Below are positions 1 to 9,458 of a DNA stretch of 56,534 nucleotides, one piece after another. Every line of letters starts with the position of its first letter. The stretch's first letter is position 1. The stretch is taken from NCBI GenBank assembly GCA_015493745.1, contig WGCN01000073.1, positions 1 through 56,534 on the forward strand, given 5' to 3'. The notes under the pieces are model-generated. The model made no database searches. It saw nothing but the letters and a program-made list of their open reading frames with translations, and was not told the origin of the DNA. Position numbers and translations under genes: made by a program. Source of the DNA: Calditrichales bacterium. GTDB lineage: Bacteria; Calditrichota; Calditrichia; Calditrichales; J004.

Positions 1-63
<63 letters not shown>

Positions 64-68
64 CTTAT

Positions 69-94
69 AAACCCGGTTCCATACCGGGTTTTTT
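69..94 (+). terminator. terminator of tRNA-Ala
   Basis: AACCCGG (70-76) pairs with CCGGGTT (84-90) and runs into six T. It stands six bases after the tRNA discriminator, which is the usual position for a tRNA terminator. Confidence 0.85.
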
Positions 95-155
95 GTTTTA
101 TACCTAAGCCGAGAGGTCAGCGGTTTCCCGAGAACTCGGGACTCAGCTCCACTGT

Positions 156-183
156 AAGGCTCGTCACAGGACGAGCTTTTTTT
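156..183 (+). terminator. terminator of repeat copy 2
   Basis: GCTCGT (159-164) pairs with ACGAGC (171-176), followed by seven T. It has the same relation to the tail copy as the tRNA terminator at 69-94, but a different stem sequence. Confidence 0.75.
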
Positions 184-242
184 ATATTGACCCCAAGATG
201 AGGTCAGCGGTTTCCCGAAGCCTCGGGACTCAGCTCCACTGT

Positions 243-270
243 AAAGCTCGTCTCAGGACGGGCTTTTTTT
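243..270 (+). terminator. terminator of repeat copy 3
   Basis: AAAGCTCGTC pairs with GACGGGCTTT (one G-T pair) and continues into a T run. The stem is a near copy of the terminator at 156-183, showing that tail and terminator were duplicated as one unit. Confidence 0.75.
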
Positions 271-316
271 ATATTGACCTAAAAGCAAGAGGTCAGCGGT
301 TTCCCGAAGCCTCGGG

Positions 317-593
317 GATTCTTTACTTCTCACACCAAGCCACAAAGACACAAAGGAACCCACGAGATACAATTAACCCCTGATTATAATCGGGGCATAG
401 TGGCTTCGTGTCTTTGTGTGAGCTTAGCCAGACCTACCTTATTTACTTTCTCCAACCTTAATAGAAAAAATCAACCCAATAACCCCACGACCTTATTACC
501 TTATTCTGCGTGCCTAAAAATAAGCTAATAAGCTTGAATATGTTTTCTTACCGCTTTGAGGCTTTATTTTATAACGCCCAGACTCTCTGAACA
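317..593. other. non-coding stretch with imperfect inverted repeat
   Basis: Arms at 329-355 and 398-423 share CTCACAC and the words AAGCCAC and AAAGACAC, in swapped order between the arms. Between them, at 377-395, lies the hairpin CCCC-T-GATTA/TAATC-GGGG. The rest, 424-593, is AT-rich and I see no gene, RNA or promoter in it. The arms resemble short non-autonomous elements, but no terminal duplication is evident. Confidence 0.5.
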
Positions 594-1250
594 TCAATAA
601 ATCAAATAACTAAAACCGATGGAGATTTTGGGAACAAATGTCGGTTGATTGATGGCTTCATCCGCATCGTTAAAATTATAATTCTCCCGGCCGTTATAGA
701 TTTCGCCGTTGGCATGGTAGGTGGTGTCATGTCCATGCAGATATTCGGTAATAAAATAGTCCAGACCGGCGCTAAGTACCAGGTTCAGCTTTTTAGAAAT
801 AGCGTAATTTGTTTGCAGCCCGGCCCCAAGTCCCCATTGATCACAATAGATGTCAAAGTCCTCATTCCCCCCCACAAAGTCAAAGCGTCCCGTAAACCAG
901 GAGTAGCGTGGTCCGGCAAAGAACCAGGCGTCTTTTAGCGAGAACCAGTTTACCTGATACAATACATCAAAGCGCACATCCCACATCCATCCGGTCTCTT
1001 CGGGGGTACCATTGGTAGCATTGTTGATAAATATGCGCCGGGCGGCGGCGGGATTGCCCGGGTCAAGCGATGTATAGGCTCCGGCCAGCCGTAATTTAAA
1101 TGGGAAATTGCGACTTATATTGCTGACCGTACCATCCATTTGCAGGGAAATGCCGGAACGGTAACCGATATCCATCCCCAGGTTAAAATTTCCGGCCTGA
1201 AGAATAGCGGGAAAGATAAAGATAACTATACACTTTAGCACTCTTCGCAT
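594..1250 (-). CDS. predicted outer-membrane beta-barrel protein
   Basis: A 218-residue protein with an N-terminal signal peptide (hydrophobic core at about residues 8-18, likely cleavage after ..ILQA). The mature part has alternating hydrophobic and polar stretches rich in Gly, Tyr, Trp and Phe, and ends in an aromatic strand (..SIGFSYLIY), as expected for a small outer-membrane barrel. The start is fixed by AAAGGAG seven bases upstream. I do not recognise the family or a ligand. It is a single gene, with the terminator of the upstream DUF1015 gene between them, and no clear terminator of its own. Confidence 0.7.
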   Translation of the reverse strand: MRRVLKCIVIFIFPAILQAGNFNLGMDIGYRSGISLQMDGTVSNISRNFPFKLRLAGAYTSLDPGNPAAARRIFINNATNGTPEETGWMWDVRFDVLYQVNWFSLKDAWFFAGPRYSWFTGRFDFVGGNEDFDIYCDQWGLGAGLQTNYAISKKLNLVLSAGLDYFITEYLHGHDTTYHANGEIYNGRENYNFNDADEAINQPTFVPKISIGFSYLIY

Positions 1251-1434
1251 AACATAACTCCTTTAATATGTTTATGCCGGAATTGCAAGAGTAATGCCAA
1301 AGCAAGGAGCGGGTTACAGCCTGCTAAAAAACCCTTTTTTGTCTTAATTCTTTTCCGCTCTTGTAAAAAAAATGCACAAGCCCAGGTGCGGAGCAGGATT
1401 GTAATACCCGGAAAGTTTTGTTTGGTCGGCGGAA

Positions 1435-1462
1435 TAAAAAAGCCACCCGGAAGGATGGCTTT
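1435..1462 (-). terminator. terminator of the DUF1015 gene
   Basis: Read on the minus strand, AAGCCATCC and GGTGGCTT form an 8-9 bp stem with one G-T pair and a 5-base loop, followed by a run of six T. It lies just past the stop codon at 1485. Confidence 0.8.
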
Positions 1463-1484
1463 CTTTACGGTTAATTCAGTCTTA

Positions 1485-2729
1485 TCAGTCCAGCAGGTGT
1501 ACAAACAAACCGCTGCGCAGTTTCGGCTCAAACCAGGTGGATTTTGGCGGCATGACCTTGCCGGCGTCGGCAATGGCCATCAAGTCCTCGATGGAGGTGG
1601 GGAAAAGAGCAAAAGCTACGGCCATTTCACCGCTATCCACCCGCTTTTGTAAACCGTCCAGACCGCGGATACCCCCGACAAAATCGATGCGTGTATCCTT
1701 GCGTGGATCACCGATACCGAGTACGGGGGCCAGCAGATGATCCTGCAGGATGGAAGCATCCAACCGCCTGACCGGATCGGATTCATCGACAATCTGATCC
1801 TGCGCCATCAGTAAGTACCATTCCTGATCCATGTACATCACAAAGCTGTGTTTCTCCATCGGTTTAAATCCCGCCTTGCCCAAACGGCGGATATCGAAAT
1901 TCTTTTCGACGGCCTCAAAAAAATCGGACTTACTCAGACCGTTCAAATCCTTAACCAGCCGGTTGTAGTCCATGATCAGCATCTGATTGTCAGGGAATAT
2001 GACATTTAAAAAATAGTTGTAGCTTTCTGCACCGGTATGGTTGGGATTGGCCTCGCGGCGCATGGCCCGTATCCGTGAAGCCGCTGCCGAGCGGTGATGG
2101 CCGTCGGCCACGTACATGGCCTCCAGGCTGGCAAAGATTTCGGTTATTCCCCTGATCTCATCGCCGTCCGTAACAGGCCATACCACATGCTGTATGCCGT
2201 CTTCGGTGGTAAAGTCCAGTTCCGGTTCACGGCCGGTAATTTCATCCACCATCATATCCATCACCGGCTGATGTTTATAGGTAAGGAATACCGGGCCCAC
2301 CTGGGCATTGAGATAGTCCATGTGCTTTACACGGTCGTCCTCTTTTTCAGGACGGGTGAACTCATGTTTTTTGATCAATCCTTCGTCATACTCGTCCACG
2401 GAAGCCAGCGCCACAAGTCCCGTTTGCACATGCTCACCCATCACCTGGCGATAGAGATAAAAAGCGGCCTGTTCATCCCGAACCAGAATTTTATCACGCA
2501 TGAATTTCTTCAGGTTTTCCGCTCCCTTTTCATAGACGGCCTCGGAGTGGACATCCACATCCGGCGGCAGGTCGATTTCCGGTTTATTGATGTGTAAAAA
2601 AAGATGAGGATTGTCCGCCGCCATCTGCCGGGCTTCCTCACTGTTTAAAACATCATAAGGGGGGGAAGCCACCCGGGCGGCGATATCCTTACGCGGCCGC
2701 AAGGCTTTAAAAGGCTTTATTATGGACAT
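1485..2729 (-). CDS. DUF1015 family protein
   Basis: A 414-residue soluble protein of the DUF1015 (COG4198) family. The N-terminus MSIIKPFKALRP and the signature VADGHHRSAAASR in the middle are typical; family length is about 400-420. The biochemical function is not established. In other genomes the family often sits beside phosphoserine-pathway genes (from memory), but no such neighbour is present here. An upstream in-frame extension exists, but AAGGAG five bases before the ATG at 2729 decides this start. The 5' leader carries a long hairpin (2759-2818). It is a monocistronic gene with its own terminator. Confidence 0.87.
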   Translation of the reverse strand: MSIIKPFKALRPRKDIAARVASPPYDVLNSEEARQMAADNPHLFLHINKPEIDLPPDVDVHSEAVYEKGAENLKKFMRDKILVRDEQAAFYLYRQVMGEHVQTGLVALASVDEYDEGLIKKHEFTRPEKEDDRVKHMDYLNAQVGPVFLTYKHQPVMDMMVDEITGREPELDFTTEDGIQHVVWPVTDGDEIRGITEIFASLEAMYVADGHHRSAAASRIRAMRREANPNHTGAESYNYFLNVIFPDNQMLIMDYNRLVKDLNGLSKSDFFEAVEKNFDIRRLGKAGFKPMEKHSFVMYMDQEWYLLMAQDQIVDESDPVRRLDASILQDHLLAPVLGIGDPRKDTRIDFVGGIRGLDGLQKRVDSGEMAVAFALFPTSIEDLMAIADAGKVMPPKSTWFEPKLRSGLFVHLLD

Positions 2730-2758
2730 GCATACTCCTTGGTTTAAAGTATTATTTT

Positions 2759-2818
2759 CTTTGAGCCGGAGGCTGCTTTTACCTGCCGCCACTAAGGGCG
2801 GGCTATTGTGGCTCAAAG
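2759..2818 (-). promoter_or_regulatory. long hairpin in the leader of the DUF1015 gene
   Basis: CTTTGAGCC (2759-2767) and GGCTCAAAG (2810-2818) are perfect 9-base inverted repeats. Between them a second stem forms from TGCCGCC and GGCGGGC around a short loop. It lies about 20 bases upstream of the AAGGAG of the minus-strand gene. There is no T run on either side, so it is not an obvious terminator. It could be a leader structure or a REP-like repeat. Confidence 0.5.
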
Positions 2819-2907
2819 ATAGCGGATTATAATGGACTGATAGCAATCGCTTCAATTTAACAATAACAAAATTATGCTACAAGACGCCTTTTTTATTAAT
2901 TTGCCTT

Positions 2908-2936
2908 TTGCTATTCTTATCCGGCTATTCTATATT
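2908..2936 (+). promoter_or_regulatory. promoter for dnaE operon
   Basis: TTGCTA (2908-2913), a 17-base spacer and TATATT (2931-2936) fit a housekeeping sigma promoter. The expected start near 2943 leaves a leader of about 54 bases before the dnaE TTG. The same hexamers at the same spacing occur in front of the MerR gene. Confidence 0.6.
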
Positions 2937-2996
2937 TGAAGCCGGATTTTCAGTCTGAATACAACCCGGATTTCACATAAACATCAAGGCACAACA

Positions 2997-5900
2997 TTGT
3001 CATTTGTACATCTTCACAGTCACACGCATTACTCCCTGTTGGACGGGGCGGCCAAGATAAACGATATGGTACGGCGGGCCGCTGAACTGAACATGCCCGG
3101 TCTGGCCATTACCGATCACGGTAATCTCTTCGGTTCAATCGAGTTCTATAAAACATGCAAAGAACATAATGTAAAACCCATTATCGGCATGGAGGCCTAT
3201 ATGGCTCCCGCGGAAAGGAGATTGCGTCAAAAGATCGAAGGGGAGAAGGACTCCTATCATCTGGTGATACTGGCCAAAAACGCCACCGGCTTCCGCAATC
3301 TGATCAAGCTTTCCTCCGTCGCCTTTCTGGAAGGGATGTATTATAAGCCGCGGATAGATTTTGAAGTGCTCAAAAAGTATTCCGAGGGACTGATCGTCAC
3401 CTCGGCCTGCATGAGCGGCCAGATCGCCCACAAGCTGCGCACCGATCGCCGGCAGGAAGCCATCGCCCATGCCGAAAAATATATCGAGCTTTTCGGCGAT
3501 GATTTCTATTTTGAGATACAGGATCACGGCATTGCCGATGAACTGGCCGTTTACCCCAAGGTTTATGAACTGGCCCGGGAAATGGGGGTAAAGGTGGTGG
3601 CCACCAACGATACCCATTACCTTAACCACGGCGACCATAGGGCGCACGATGTGTTGATCTGCCTGCAAACCGGTAAGGATCGCGATGATCCCAACCGCAT
3701 GAAATACGGTACCGAACAACTTTATATGAAATCGCCGGATGAAATGTTTGCCATCTTCAAGGATAGAAGTCATGTGCTGGAAAACAGCATGGAAATCTTT
3801 GAAAAGATCGATCTGGAAATAGATTTCAATCAGCGTCTCCTGCCGGAATTTCCCATTCCGGAATCCGAAGAAGCCAAAACCGAAAACGAATATCTGCGCA
3901 AACTGACCGAAGAAGGCGCCCGCCGCCATTACCCCGATATGCGTAAGGAGGTAGTGGAACGCATGAATTTCGAGCTTAGCGTCATTGAAAAAATGGGCTT
4001 TGCCGGATACTTCCTTATCGTTCAGGACTTTATCAATGCCGCCCGGCAAATGGATATCCCCGTGGGATTGGGGCGTGGTTCCGCTGCGGGCAGCCTGGTG
4101 GCCTACAACCTGGGCATCACCGATGTGGACCCCCTGCGTTATGGTCTTCTGTTTGAGCGCTTTCTAAACCCCGAACGTATCAGCATGCCCGATATTGACG
4201 TGGATTTTTGTGTGGAACGACGTGATGATGTGCTGGAATACGTACGTGAAAAGTACGGCCGGCGTAATGTGGCGCAGATTATTACCTTCGGAACCATGGG
4301 CTCGAAAAGCGTGGTGCGCGATGTTTCCCGTGTTCTAAAAGTGCCCCTGCAGCAGGCCGATGTGATCGCCAAGCTCATTCCCGTGGAAGGCGCCAGTCCC
4401 ATAAGTCTGAAACGGGCCTTTGAAGAGGTGCCGGAGTTGAAGGAAATCGCCCAGAGCGATGATCCCGTAATGCGTGAGTTGGTGGAATACAGTCAGACCC
4501 TGGAAGGTATTGCCCGGCACAACAGCACCCACGCCGCCGGTGTAATTATCGCCCCTTCGGATATCACTGATTATGCCCCTCTGTGTAAATCTTCCCACGG
4601 GGATATCGTTACCCAGTGGACCATGAGCTATTGCGAAAAGATGGGGCTGTTAAAGATGGACTTTCTGGGTCTGCGTAACCTGACGGTTATTCAAAAAGCG
4701 GAAAAAATGATCCGGGAACGGCATAACAGCGACTTTACCGTTCGTGATATTCCCATGGATGACGAAGCCACCTTTAAGCTCTATGGCGAAGCGTTGACCG
4801 TGGGGGTTTTTCAGTTTGAAAGCGCCGGCATGCAGGAATACCTGAAAAAGCTTAAACCCGGCCGCATCGAAGACCTGATCGCCATGAACGCCCTTTTTCG
4901 TCCCGGGCCGATGGACCTTATCGATGATTTTATCGACCGTAAATTCGGCCGCAAGGAGATCAAATATCTTCATCCTCTGCTGGAGCCGATCCTGAAAGAG
5001 ACTTACGGTATTATGGTCTATCAGGAGCAGGTAATGCGCATCGTATCCGACCTGGCCGGGTTTACCCTGGCCGAAGCCGATATGATGCGCCGGGCCATGG
5101 GCAAGAAAGACGCCGATATTATGCGCGAGCAAAAAGATAAATTTGTCGCGGGATGCGAGCATAATAATATCGACAAGAAAGTAGCCACGGAAATTTTCGA
5201 ACTTATTGAAAAGTTTGCCCGTTACGGTTTTAATAAATCGCACAGTGCCGCCTACGCCATAATTTCCTATCAGACCGCCTATTTGAAAGCGCACTATCCC
5301 GCGGAGTTTATGAGCGCCAACCTTACCAGTGAAATCAACAAGATGGACCGGGTAAAGTTTTTACTGTCCGAATGTAAAAAGATCGGCCTGACGGTAAAGC
5401 CGCCGGACATCAACTATTCCCATGCCAATTTCCGCCCCCTGGATGATAAAAGCATTGCTTTTGGCATGGCCGCCATAAAAAATGTGGGTGAAAACGCCAT
5501 AAACAACATTGTCCACGAACGGGAAACCAACGGGCCTTACAGCAGTTTATATGATTTGACCAAACGGGTGGATCTGCGACAGGTGAATAAAAAGGTACTG
5601 GAAGCCCTGGCTCAGGCCGGAGCCCTGGACAGCCTGAAAGGCAACCGGGCCCAGCAATTCAGCGCCGTGGAAAATGCCATCGAGTTTGGCCATAGCATTC
5701 AGGCCCGGATTCTGCAAAACAAAGACCAGATCAGCCTTTTTGGCGGCAATGATCAGGACGACATTATGGAAATCAGCGAGCCGCCCCTGCCGGATGTTCC
5801 CGATTGGGATATGGGTGAAAAGCTGAAAAAAGAGCTGGAAATGATCGGCTTTTATGTTTCCGGACATCCCCTGGATCCCTACAAACCGATCGTTGACCTT

Positions 5901-6482
5901 TACGGCACCGATGTCGGAGCGATGATCCGCAAAAAAGAAGAGAACAAACCCTTGAACGGCGCGGAAAAGAAACCCCTTTACATTTGCGGTCAGATATCCG
6001 AGTACCGTACGCAATATGATAAGAAAAACAATAAAATGGCCTTTATCACCCTTAAAAGCTATGATGCCGACTTCAGCGGGGTTATTTTCGGATCGGTTTT
6101 TGCCCAGTGCGAACCTCATTTGAAAAACGGGGGTATCGTGTTTGTCAAGGCCTTTTTAAACGGGGATATTACCGACGGAGTTATCCGTATCCGGGTGGAT
6201 GCCGTTTATTCTCCCGGGCAGGTTCCGGAACAGTTTACCGAAAGTCTGCGTCTGACCATTGATCAATCGCGCATGAGCGAAGAGATGCTGGTTAAGCTGA
6301 AAATGATTCTGGAGGCCATTCCCGGCACACAACGGGTTTTCTGGAATTTCCGTTTTAACGGGCAGGGTGATTTTTCCATGCGCTCGGCCAGAACGGGCGT
6401 CAAACTGACCCTGCCGGCATTGGGTCAGCTCTGCGATATTATTTCCTGTGAGAACATAGCCGTAAAGATGATTGAACGCTGA
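2997..6482 (+). CDS. dnaE: DNA polymerase III alpha subunit
   Basis: The catalytic subunit of the replicative polymerase, 1161 residues, the normal DnaE length. The N-terminal PHP domain opens with [12 protein letters not shown]. The polymerase catalytic motif PDIDVDF places Asp at residues 399, 401 and 403, and MDFLGLRNL gives the third Asp near 555, the same positions as in E. coli. The tandem HhH region and a C-terminal OB fold ([12 protein letters not shown]..) follow. The start is TTG, with AAGG seven bases upstream and no better ATG in frame. It overlaps dtd by one base (TGATG), so the two are translationally coupled. First gene of the operon dnaE-dtd-PASTA. Confidence 0.97.
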   Translation: MSFVHLHSHTHYSLLDGAAKINDMVRRAAELNMPGLAITDHGNLFGSIEFYKTCKEHNVKPIIGMEAYMAPAERRLRQKIEGEKDSYHLVILAKNATGFRNLIKLSSVAFLEGMYYKPRIDFEVLKKYSEGLIVTSACMSGQIAHKLRTDRRQEAIAHAEKYIELFGDDFYFEIQDHGIADELAVYPKVYELAREMGVKVVATNDTHYLNHGDHRAHDVLICLQTGKDRDDPNRMKYGTEQLYMKSPDEMFAIFKDRSHVLENSMEIFEKIDLEIDFNQRLLPEFPIPESEEAKTENEYLRKLTEEGARRHYPDMRKEVVERMNFELSVIEKMGFAGYFLIVQDFINAARQMDIPVGLGRGSAAGSLVAYNLGITDVDPLRYGLLFERFLNPERISMPDIDVDFCVERRDDVLEYVREKYGRRNVAQIITFGTMGSKSVVRDVSRVLKVPLQQADVIAKLIPVEGASPISLKRAFEEVPELKEIAQSDDPVMRELVEYSQTLEGIARHNSTHAAGVIIAPSDITDYAPLCKSSHGDIVTQWTMSYCEKMGLLKMDFLGLRNLTVIQKAEKMIRERHNSDFTVRDIPMDDEATFKLYGEALTVGVFQFESAGMQEYLKKLKPGRIEDLIAMNALFRPGPMDLIDDFIDRKFGRKEIKYLHPLLEPILKETYGIMVYQEQVMRIVSDLAGFTLAEADMMRRAMGKKDADIMREQKDKFVAGCEHNNIDKKVATEIFELIEKFARYGFNKSHSAAYAIISYQTAYLKAHYPAEFMSANLTSEINKMDRVKFLLSECKKIGLTVKPPDINYSHANFRPLDDKSIAFGMAAIKNVGENAINNIVHERETNGPYSSLYDLTKRVDLRQVNKKVLEALAQAGALDSLKGNRAQQFSAVENAIEFGHSIQARILQNKDQISLFGGNDQDDIMEISEPPLPDVPDWDMGEKLKKELEMIGFYVSGHPLDPYKPIVDLYGTDVGAMIRKKEENKPLNGAEKKPLYICGQISEYRTQYDKKNNKMAFITLKSYDADFSGVIFGSVFAQCEPHLKNGGIVFVKAFLNGDITDGVIRIRVDAVYSPGQVPEQFTESLRLTIDQSRMSEEMLVKLKMILEAIPGTQRVFWNFRFNGQGDFSMRSARTGVKLTLPALGQLCDIISCENIAVKMIER

Positions 6483-6952
6483 TGAGAGTTGTTCTGCAAC
6501 GCGTAAAACGCGCCTCGGTTACCGTGGATGGCTCCGTAACCGGAGAAATCGGCCGCGGATTGCTTATGCTTATCGGTATTGACCGTGACGATACGGAAAA
6601 CGATTTGGCTTATATGGCGGATAAATGCCTTAATTTACGTATTTTTAATGATGCGGCGGATAAAATGAATCTCTCCCTGCTGGATGTGAAAGGTGAGGTG
6701 TTGGCCGTTTCACAGTTTACCCTGTTGGGTGATACACGCAAGGGCCGCCGTCCCAGTTATATCTCCGCCGCCGCCCCGGACAAGGCCCGGGCCTTTTATG
6801 AGGCCTTTGTGGAAAAACTGAAATCCCACAATATAAAAGTGGCTTGTGGCGTTTTCGGGGCCATGATGGATGTGGAATTGATTAATGAAGGACCGGTAAC
6901 CCTGATCGTTGAGAGTAAACCCAAAAGTGCTAATGGAGCAAAGAATGTTTGA
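6482..6952 (+). CDS. dtd: D-aminoacyl-tRNA deacylase
   Basis: Hydrolyses D-amino acids from mischarged tRNA. 156 residues, slightly longer than the usual 145-150. It begins [13 protein letters not shown] and shows both active-site motifs: [16 protein letters not shown] near residue 80 and the Gly-cisPro loop NEGPVTL near the C-terminus. Its ATG shares a base with the dnaE stop, and its end overlaps the PASTA gene by eight bases. Cytoplasmic, dimeric in the family. Confidence 0.95.
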   Translation: MRVVLQRVKRASVTVDGSVTGEIGRGLLMLIGIDRDDTENDLAYMADKCLNLRIFNDAADKMNLSLLDVKGEVLAVSQFTLLGDTRKGRRPSYISAAAPDKARAFYEAFVEKLKSHNIKVACGVFGAMMDVELINEGPVTLIVESKPKSANGAKNV

Positions 6953-7688
6953 AAACAAATGGATACGACGCTTAACGTACGTTATAATCCTTTTTTTGTT
7001 AGCGGTTATTTTTGACCGGGTGATTATGCCCTGGTATGTGGATTTGGGCCATGAAATTAAAATGCCGGATGTTGTGGAACGTACCGAAACCGAGGCCGGC
7101 AATCTGTTGCGTTCCAAGGGCTTTAACGTCATCATCGCCGATTCCGTGTATGATGCGCATTATCCGCAGGGTACGGTAATAGAACAAAGACCCGTCGCCT
7201 ACTCCACGGTAAAGGTGGGGCGCAATGTTTACCTGACCATCAGCAGTGGGGAAAAGGCGCTTATTATGCCCAACCTGTATGGTAAATCCGCTCGCGAGGC
7301 GGAGATTATCCTCAACACCATGCAGCTAAAGCTCAGGAATATCCGCTATGAATACTCCGAACTCTATCCCGAAGGGGCCATTATCGGTCAGTCCTTCCCC
7401 CAGGGGCAGGAAATTGAAAAAAACAGCGCCATTACCATCACCGTAAGTCTTGGTGAAAAACCTTCCCTGCGCACCATGCCGGGACTGGTGGGTAAAAGCC
7501 TTAGTGCCGCGCGCCAGCAATTACGTCAGTTGAACGCCGGGCCGGTAGAGATTGAGTATGAGGAAAATGAAAACTATCTCTCCAATACGGTACTCAATCA
7601 AAAGCCTGCTCAGGGAACACTGTTGCAGGATGTGGATAAAATAGTGCTTTATGTGAGCCGGTTGCCCAGAAACAACACGGAACAGTGA
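6945..7688 (+). CDS. membrane-anchored protein with three PASTA domains
   Basis: A 247-residue protein with a short cytoplasmic start, one transmembrane helix at about residues 8-25 ([14 protein letters not shown]) and three successive PASTA domains of about 65-70 residues. Each has the pattern MPxLxGxxxxEA..L and ends in a beta strand such as [10 protein letters not shown]. There is no kinase or transpeptidase domain. PASTA domains in other proteins bind peptidoglycan or lipid II, so a periplasmic cell-wall sensing role is inferred. Of several in-frame starts, ATG 6945 is chosen because GGAG lies six bases upstream. Confidence 0.87.
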   Translation: MFENKWIRRLTYVIILFLLAVIFDRVIMPWYVDLGHEIKMPDVVERTETEAGNLLRSKGFNVIIADSVYDAHYPQGTVIEQRPVAYSTVKVGRNVYLTISSGEKALIMPNLYGKSAREAEIILNTMQLKLRNIRYEYSELYPEGAIIGQSFPQGQEIEKNSAITITVSLGEKPSLRTMPGLVGKSLSAARQQLRQLNAGPVEIEYEENENYLSNTVLNQKPAQGTLLQDVDKIVLYVSRLPRNNTEQ

Positions 7689-7789
7689 AGAGCAGTACCG
7701 GGGAGCGGAACAATAAACACCGGTATTATATCGGTAGGGGGATTTTTTGATACAAAAGATGATGTTTCTTTTTTGTAAGATGGGTAGGG

Positions 7790-8374
7790 ATGATGCGTAA
7801 AGCCAAAAATGAATGGCTGCGCAAGATCATCCATTTGGCGGCGGCCGTTTTTCCCCTTTTGTACCAGTATGTACTCAACCGGGCGGAAATGTTGCTGCTT
7901 TGTTCGATTCTGCTTGTTCTTTTATTCTTGGGTGAAGTTTTAAGAACATATACGGTCTATTTTAAAAGACTGTATCTTAAAACTCTGGGATTCCTGTTAA
8001 GGGAAGAAGAGGAGACGACGATCATTAACGGGGCCACCTATTTAATGGGGGGCATCAGCCTGAGCGTTCTGGCTTTCCCGGCCGAAGTGGCTGTCATCAG
8101 CATGTGGGTGGTGATCCTGGCGGATACGGCCGCCGCCCTGGTGGGAACACATTGGGGCCGGCACCGTTTAGGCGATAAAAGTTATGAAGGCAGCGCCGCT
8201 TTTATTGTTGTTAGTGCGGGCATCATGCTGGCCGGTGGAATCCCGCCGCTCCTGGCATTTTCCGTTGCCCTGATTCTTGGCATTGTGGAACTTATCCCCG
8301 GTCGTTTTAATGACAATTTGATTTTGCCGGTGGTAACGGGTGTGGTGCTTACAATTGGTGAAAATTTAATATGA
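7790..8374 (+). CDS. CTP-dependent lipid kinase-like membrane protein (dolichol/phytol kinase or diacylglycerol kinase family)
   Basis: A 194-residue polytopic membrane protein with about six hydrophobic helices. The motif LADTAAALVGTHWG followed by DKSYEGSAAF matches the D..A...G..........KS.EG signature of the SEC59/DGK1/VTE5 family, whose members phosphorylate dolichol, diacylglycerol or phytol, usually with CTP. The substrate cannot be told from sequence. The stop overlaps the next start by four bases (ATGA). The start may be ATG 7790 or 7793. A larger relative fused to DUF92 lies at 39505. Confidence 0.75.
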   Translation: MMRKAKNEWLRKIIHLAAAVFPLLYQYVLNRAEMLLLCSILLVLLFLGEVLRTYTVYFKRLYLKTLGFLLREEEETTIINGATYLMGGISLSVLAFPAEVAVISMWVVILADTAAALVGTHWGRHRLGDKSYEGSAAFIVVSAGIMLAGGIPPLLAFSVALILGIVELIPGRFNDNLILPVVTGVVLTIGENLI

Positions 8375-9363
8375 AGACTAAAAAAACGCTTTTTATACTG
8401 ATCTTTTTATTGGCAGGGCAGGTTCTGGCTGGCGGCGGGTTTAAAAAATATGCCGGGGAATTTATGTATTTGGGAGCCGGGGCCCGGGGAACCGCGCTTG
8501 GCGGCGCTTATGGCGCTCTGGTTAATGACGCCAGTGCTTCCTACTGGAATCCCGCCGCCTTAAGCGATGTGAGCGGCTTTCAGCTTCAGTTTATGAACAG
8601 CAAGCAGTTTATCAGCAGTATTCAAACCAACTATCTGGCCATTTCACATCCCTATGAAGACGGAGCCGTCATCGGACTGAGCGTGTATTTCCTTACGGTC
8701 AACAATATTCAGAACACCGCCAACGCCGGTGTGTTTGACCCGGCCACCCTGGAGCTTGTCGGCCTGGATGAATCCAGAATCCGCAGCTTCAACACAGGCG
8801 ATTATGTATTAACGGCGGCTTACAGTAAAAAATGGAATGAGCACCTCTCCTGGGGGGCAACTTTAAAAATGCTCTACCGTGATTTCGATTTTACCTCCGC
8901 CGCCGGTATGGGGCTGGATATCGGACTTTTATACCGTTTTAAGGGGTTGCGTCTTAGCGGGGTTGCGCGCGATATTACCGGCACTTTAATCGCCTGGAAC
9001 AATGGTGAAAAACAGTGGGTCAGTCCGACCATCGGGTTCGGTGCGGCCTGGCCCATGGCAGTGGAAAGCCTGTCCCTGAATATCAGTCCCACCGTAGGCG
9101 TTCAGTTTATGGGTGAGGGCCGGGAGTTTGCCACGCAAACAAGTCTTGGTCCGTTCAGTGCCGATTTTATGACCGGCCTTGAAATCAGCTATAACGATGT
9201 GATCAGTGTGCGTAGTGGTATGGATGCCCTGCAAAGGTTTAATGCCGGAGTAGGTCTGAAACTTCCGCACATTTCCTTTGACTACTCCTTTACCGCCTAC
9301 GCCAATGAGTTGGGAAACATTCACAGAATAAATTTCAACCTGAGCCTTGATCCCCTGTTTTAA
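8371..9363 (+). CDS. PorV/PorQ family outer-membrane protein
   Basis: A 330-residue protein with a signal peptide (about residues 1-20, ending ..GQVLA) and the family hallmark LGAGARGTALGGAYGAL..DASASYWNPAAL near residues 35-65. The rest reads as amphipathic beta strands ending NFNLSLDPLF. Relatives form FadL-like barrels; in Bacteroidota, PorV belongs to type IX secretion. No other T9SS gene is visible in the window, so a secretion role is open. The preceding lipid-kinase-like gene overlaps it by four bases, which suggests coexpression. A convergent gene follows with no strong terminator between. Confidence 0.82.
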   Translation: MKTKKTLFILIFLLAGQVLAGGGFKKYAGEFMYLGAGARGTALGGAYGALVNDASASYWNPAALSDVSGFQLQFMNSKQFISSIQTNYLAISHPYEDGAVIGLSVYFLTVNNIQNTANAGVFDPATLELVGLDESRIRSFNTGDYVLTAAYSKKWNEHLSWGATLKMLYRDFDFTSAAGMGLDIGLLYRFKGLRLSGVARDITGTLIAWNNGEKQWVSPTIGFGAAWPMAVESLSLNISPTVGVQFMGEGREFATQTSLGPFSADFMTGLEISYNDVISVRSGMDALQRFNAGVGLKLPHISFDYSFTAYANELGNIHRINFNLSLDPLF

Positions 9364-9458
9364 TAACAAGCGGCAAGGGGCAAAACAAGCGCACTCTTCC
9401 TTTTTCATCCGGCTAATAAAGATATCACTCCAATTCCCATAAACGGGTTTAGGCTTTA

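Larger units (their letters stand above)
111..316 (+). repeat. degenerate tandem copies of tRNA-Ala 3' tail
   Basis: The segment AGGTCAGCGG from the variable loop and T stem of the tRNA (34-43) recurs at 114, 201 and 290, giving periods of 80, 87 and 89 bases. Copies two and three also keep the acceptor end CTCAGCTCCACT and are each followed by their own terminator. Copy four stops at about 316. In all three extra copies the T-loop bases are replaced by a short palindrome, TCCCGA(G/A)..CTCGGGA, so none can fold as a T arm. No anticodon arm is present. They are tRNA tails and not tRNA genes. Possible origins are unequal duplication of tail plus terminator, or scars of repeated integration at the tRNA 3' end; no integrase gene is nearby. 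Confidence 0.85.

Noticed and set aside
198..383. A 61-codon open frame across the tRNA-tail array
   Set aside because: It consists of repeat copies and terminator sequence, has no ribosome-binding site and no protein-like composition.
3135..4049. 304-codon open frame opposite dnaE
   Set aside because: Antisense shadow of a GC-biased gene; it has no family motifs, and the dnaE frame carries complete PHP and polymerase motifs.
8371..9363. Type IX secretion locus
   Set aside because: Only a PorV/PorQ-type barrel is present; no PorT, Sov, PorU, PorK-N or CTD cargo protein is in the window.
9364..9458. Bidirectional terminator between the convergent PorV-like and TPR genes
   Set aside because: CCC..CGGG near 9435 is a three-base stem without a proper T run; too weak to call.
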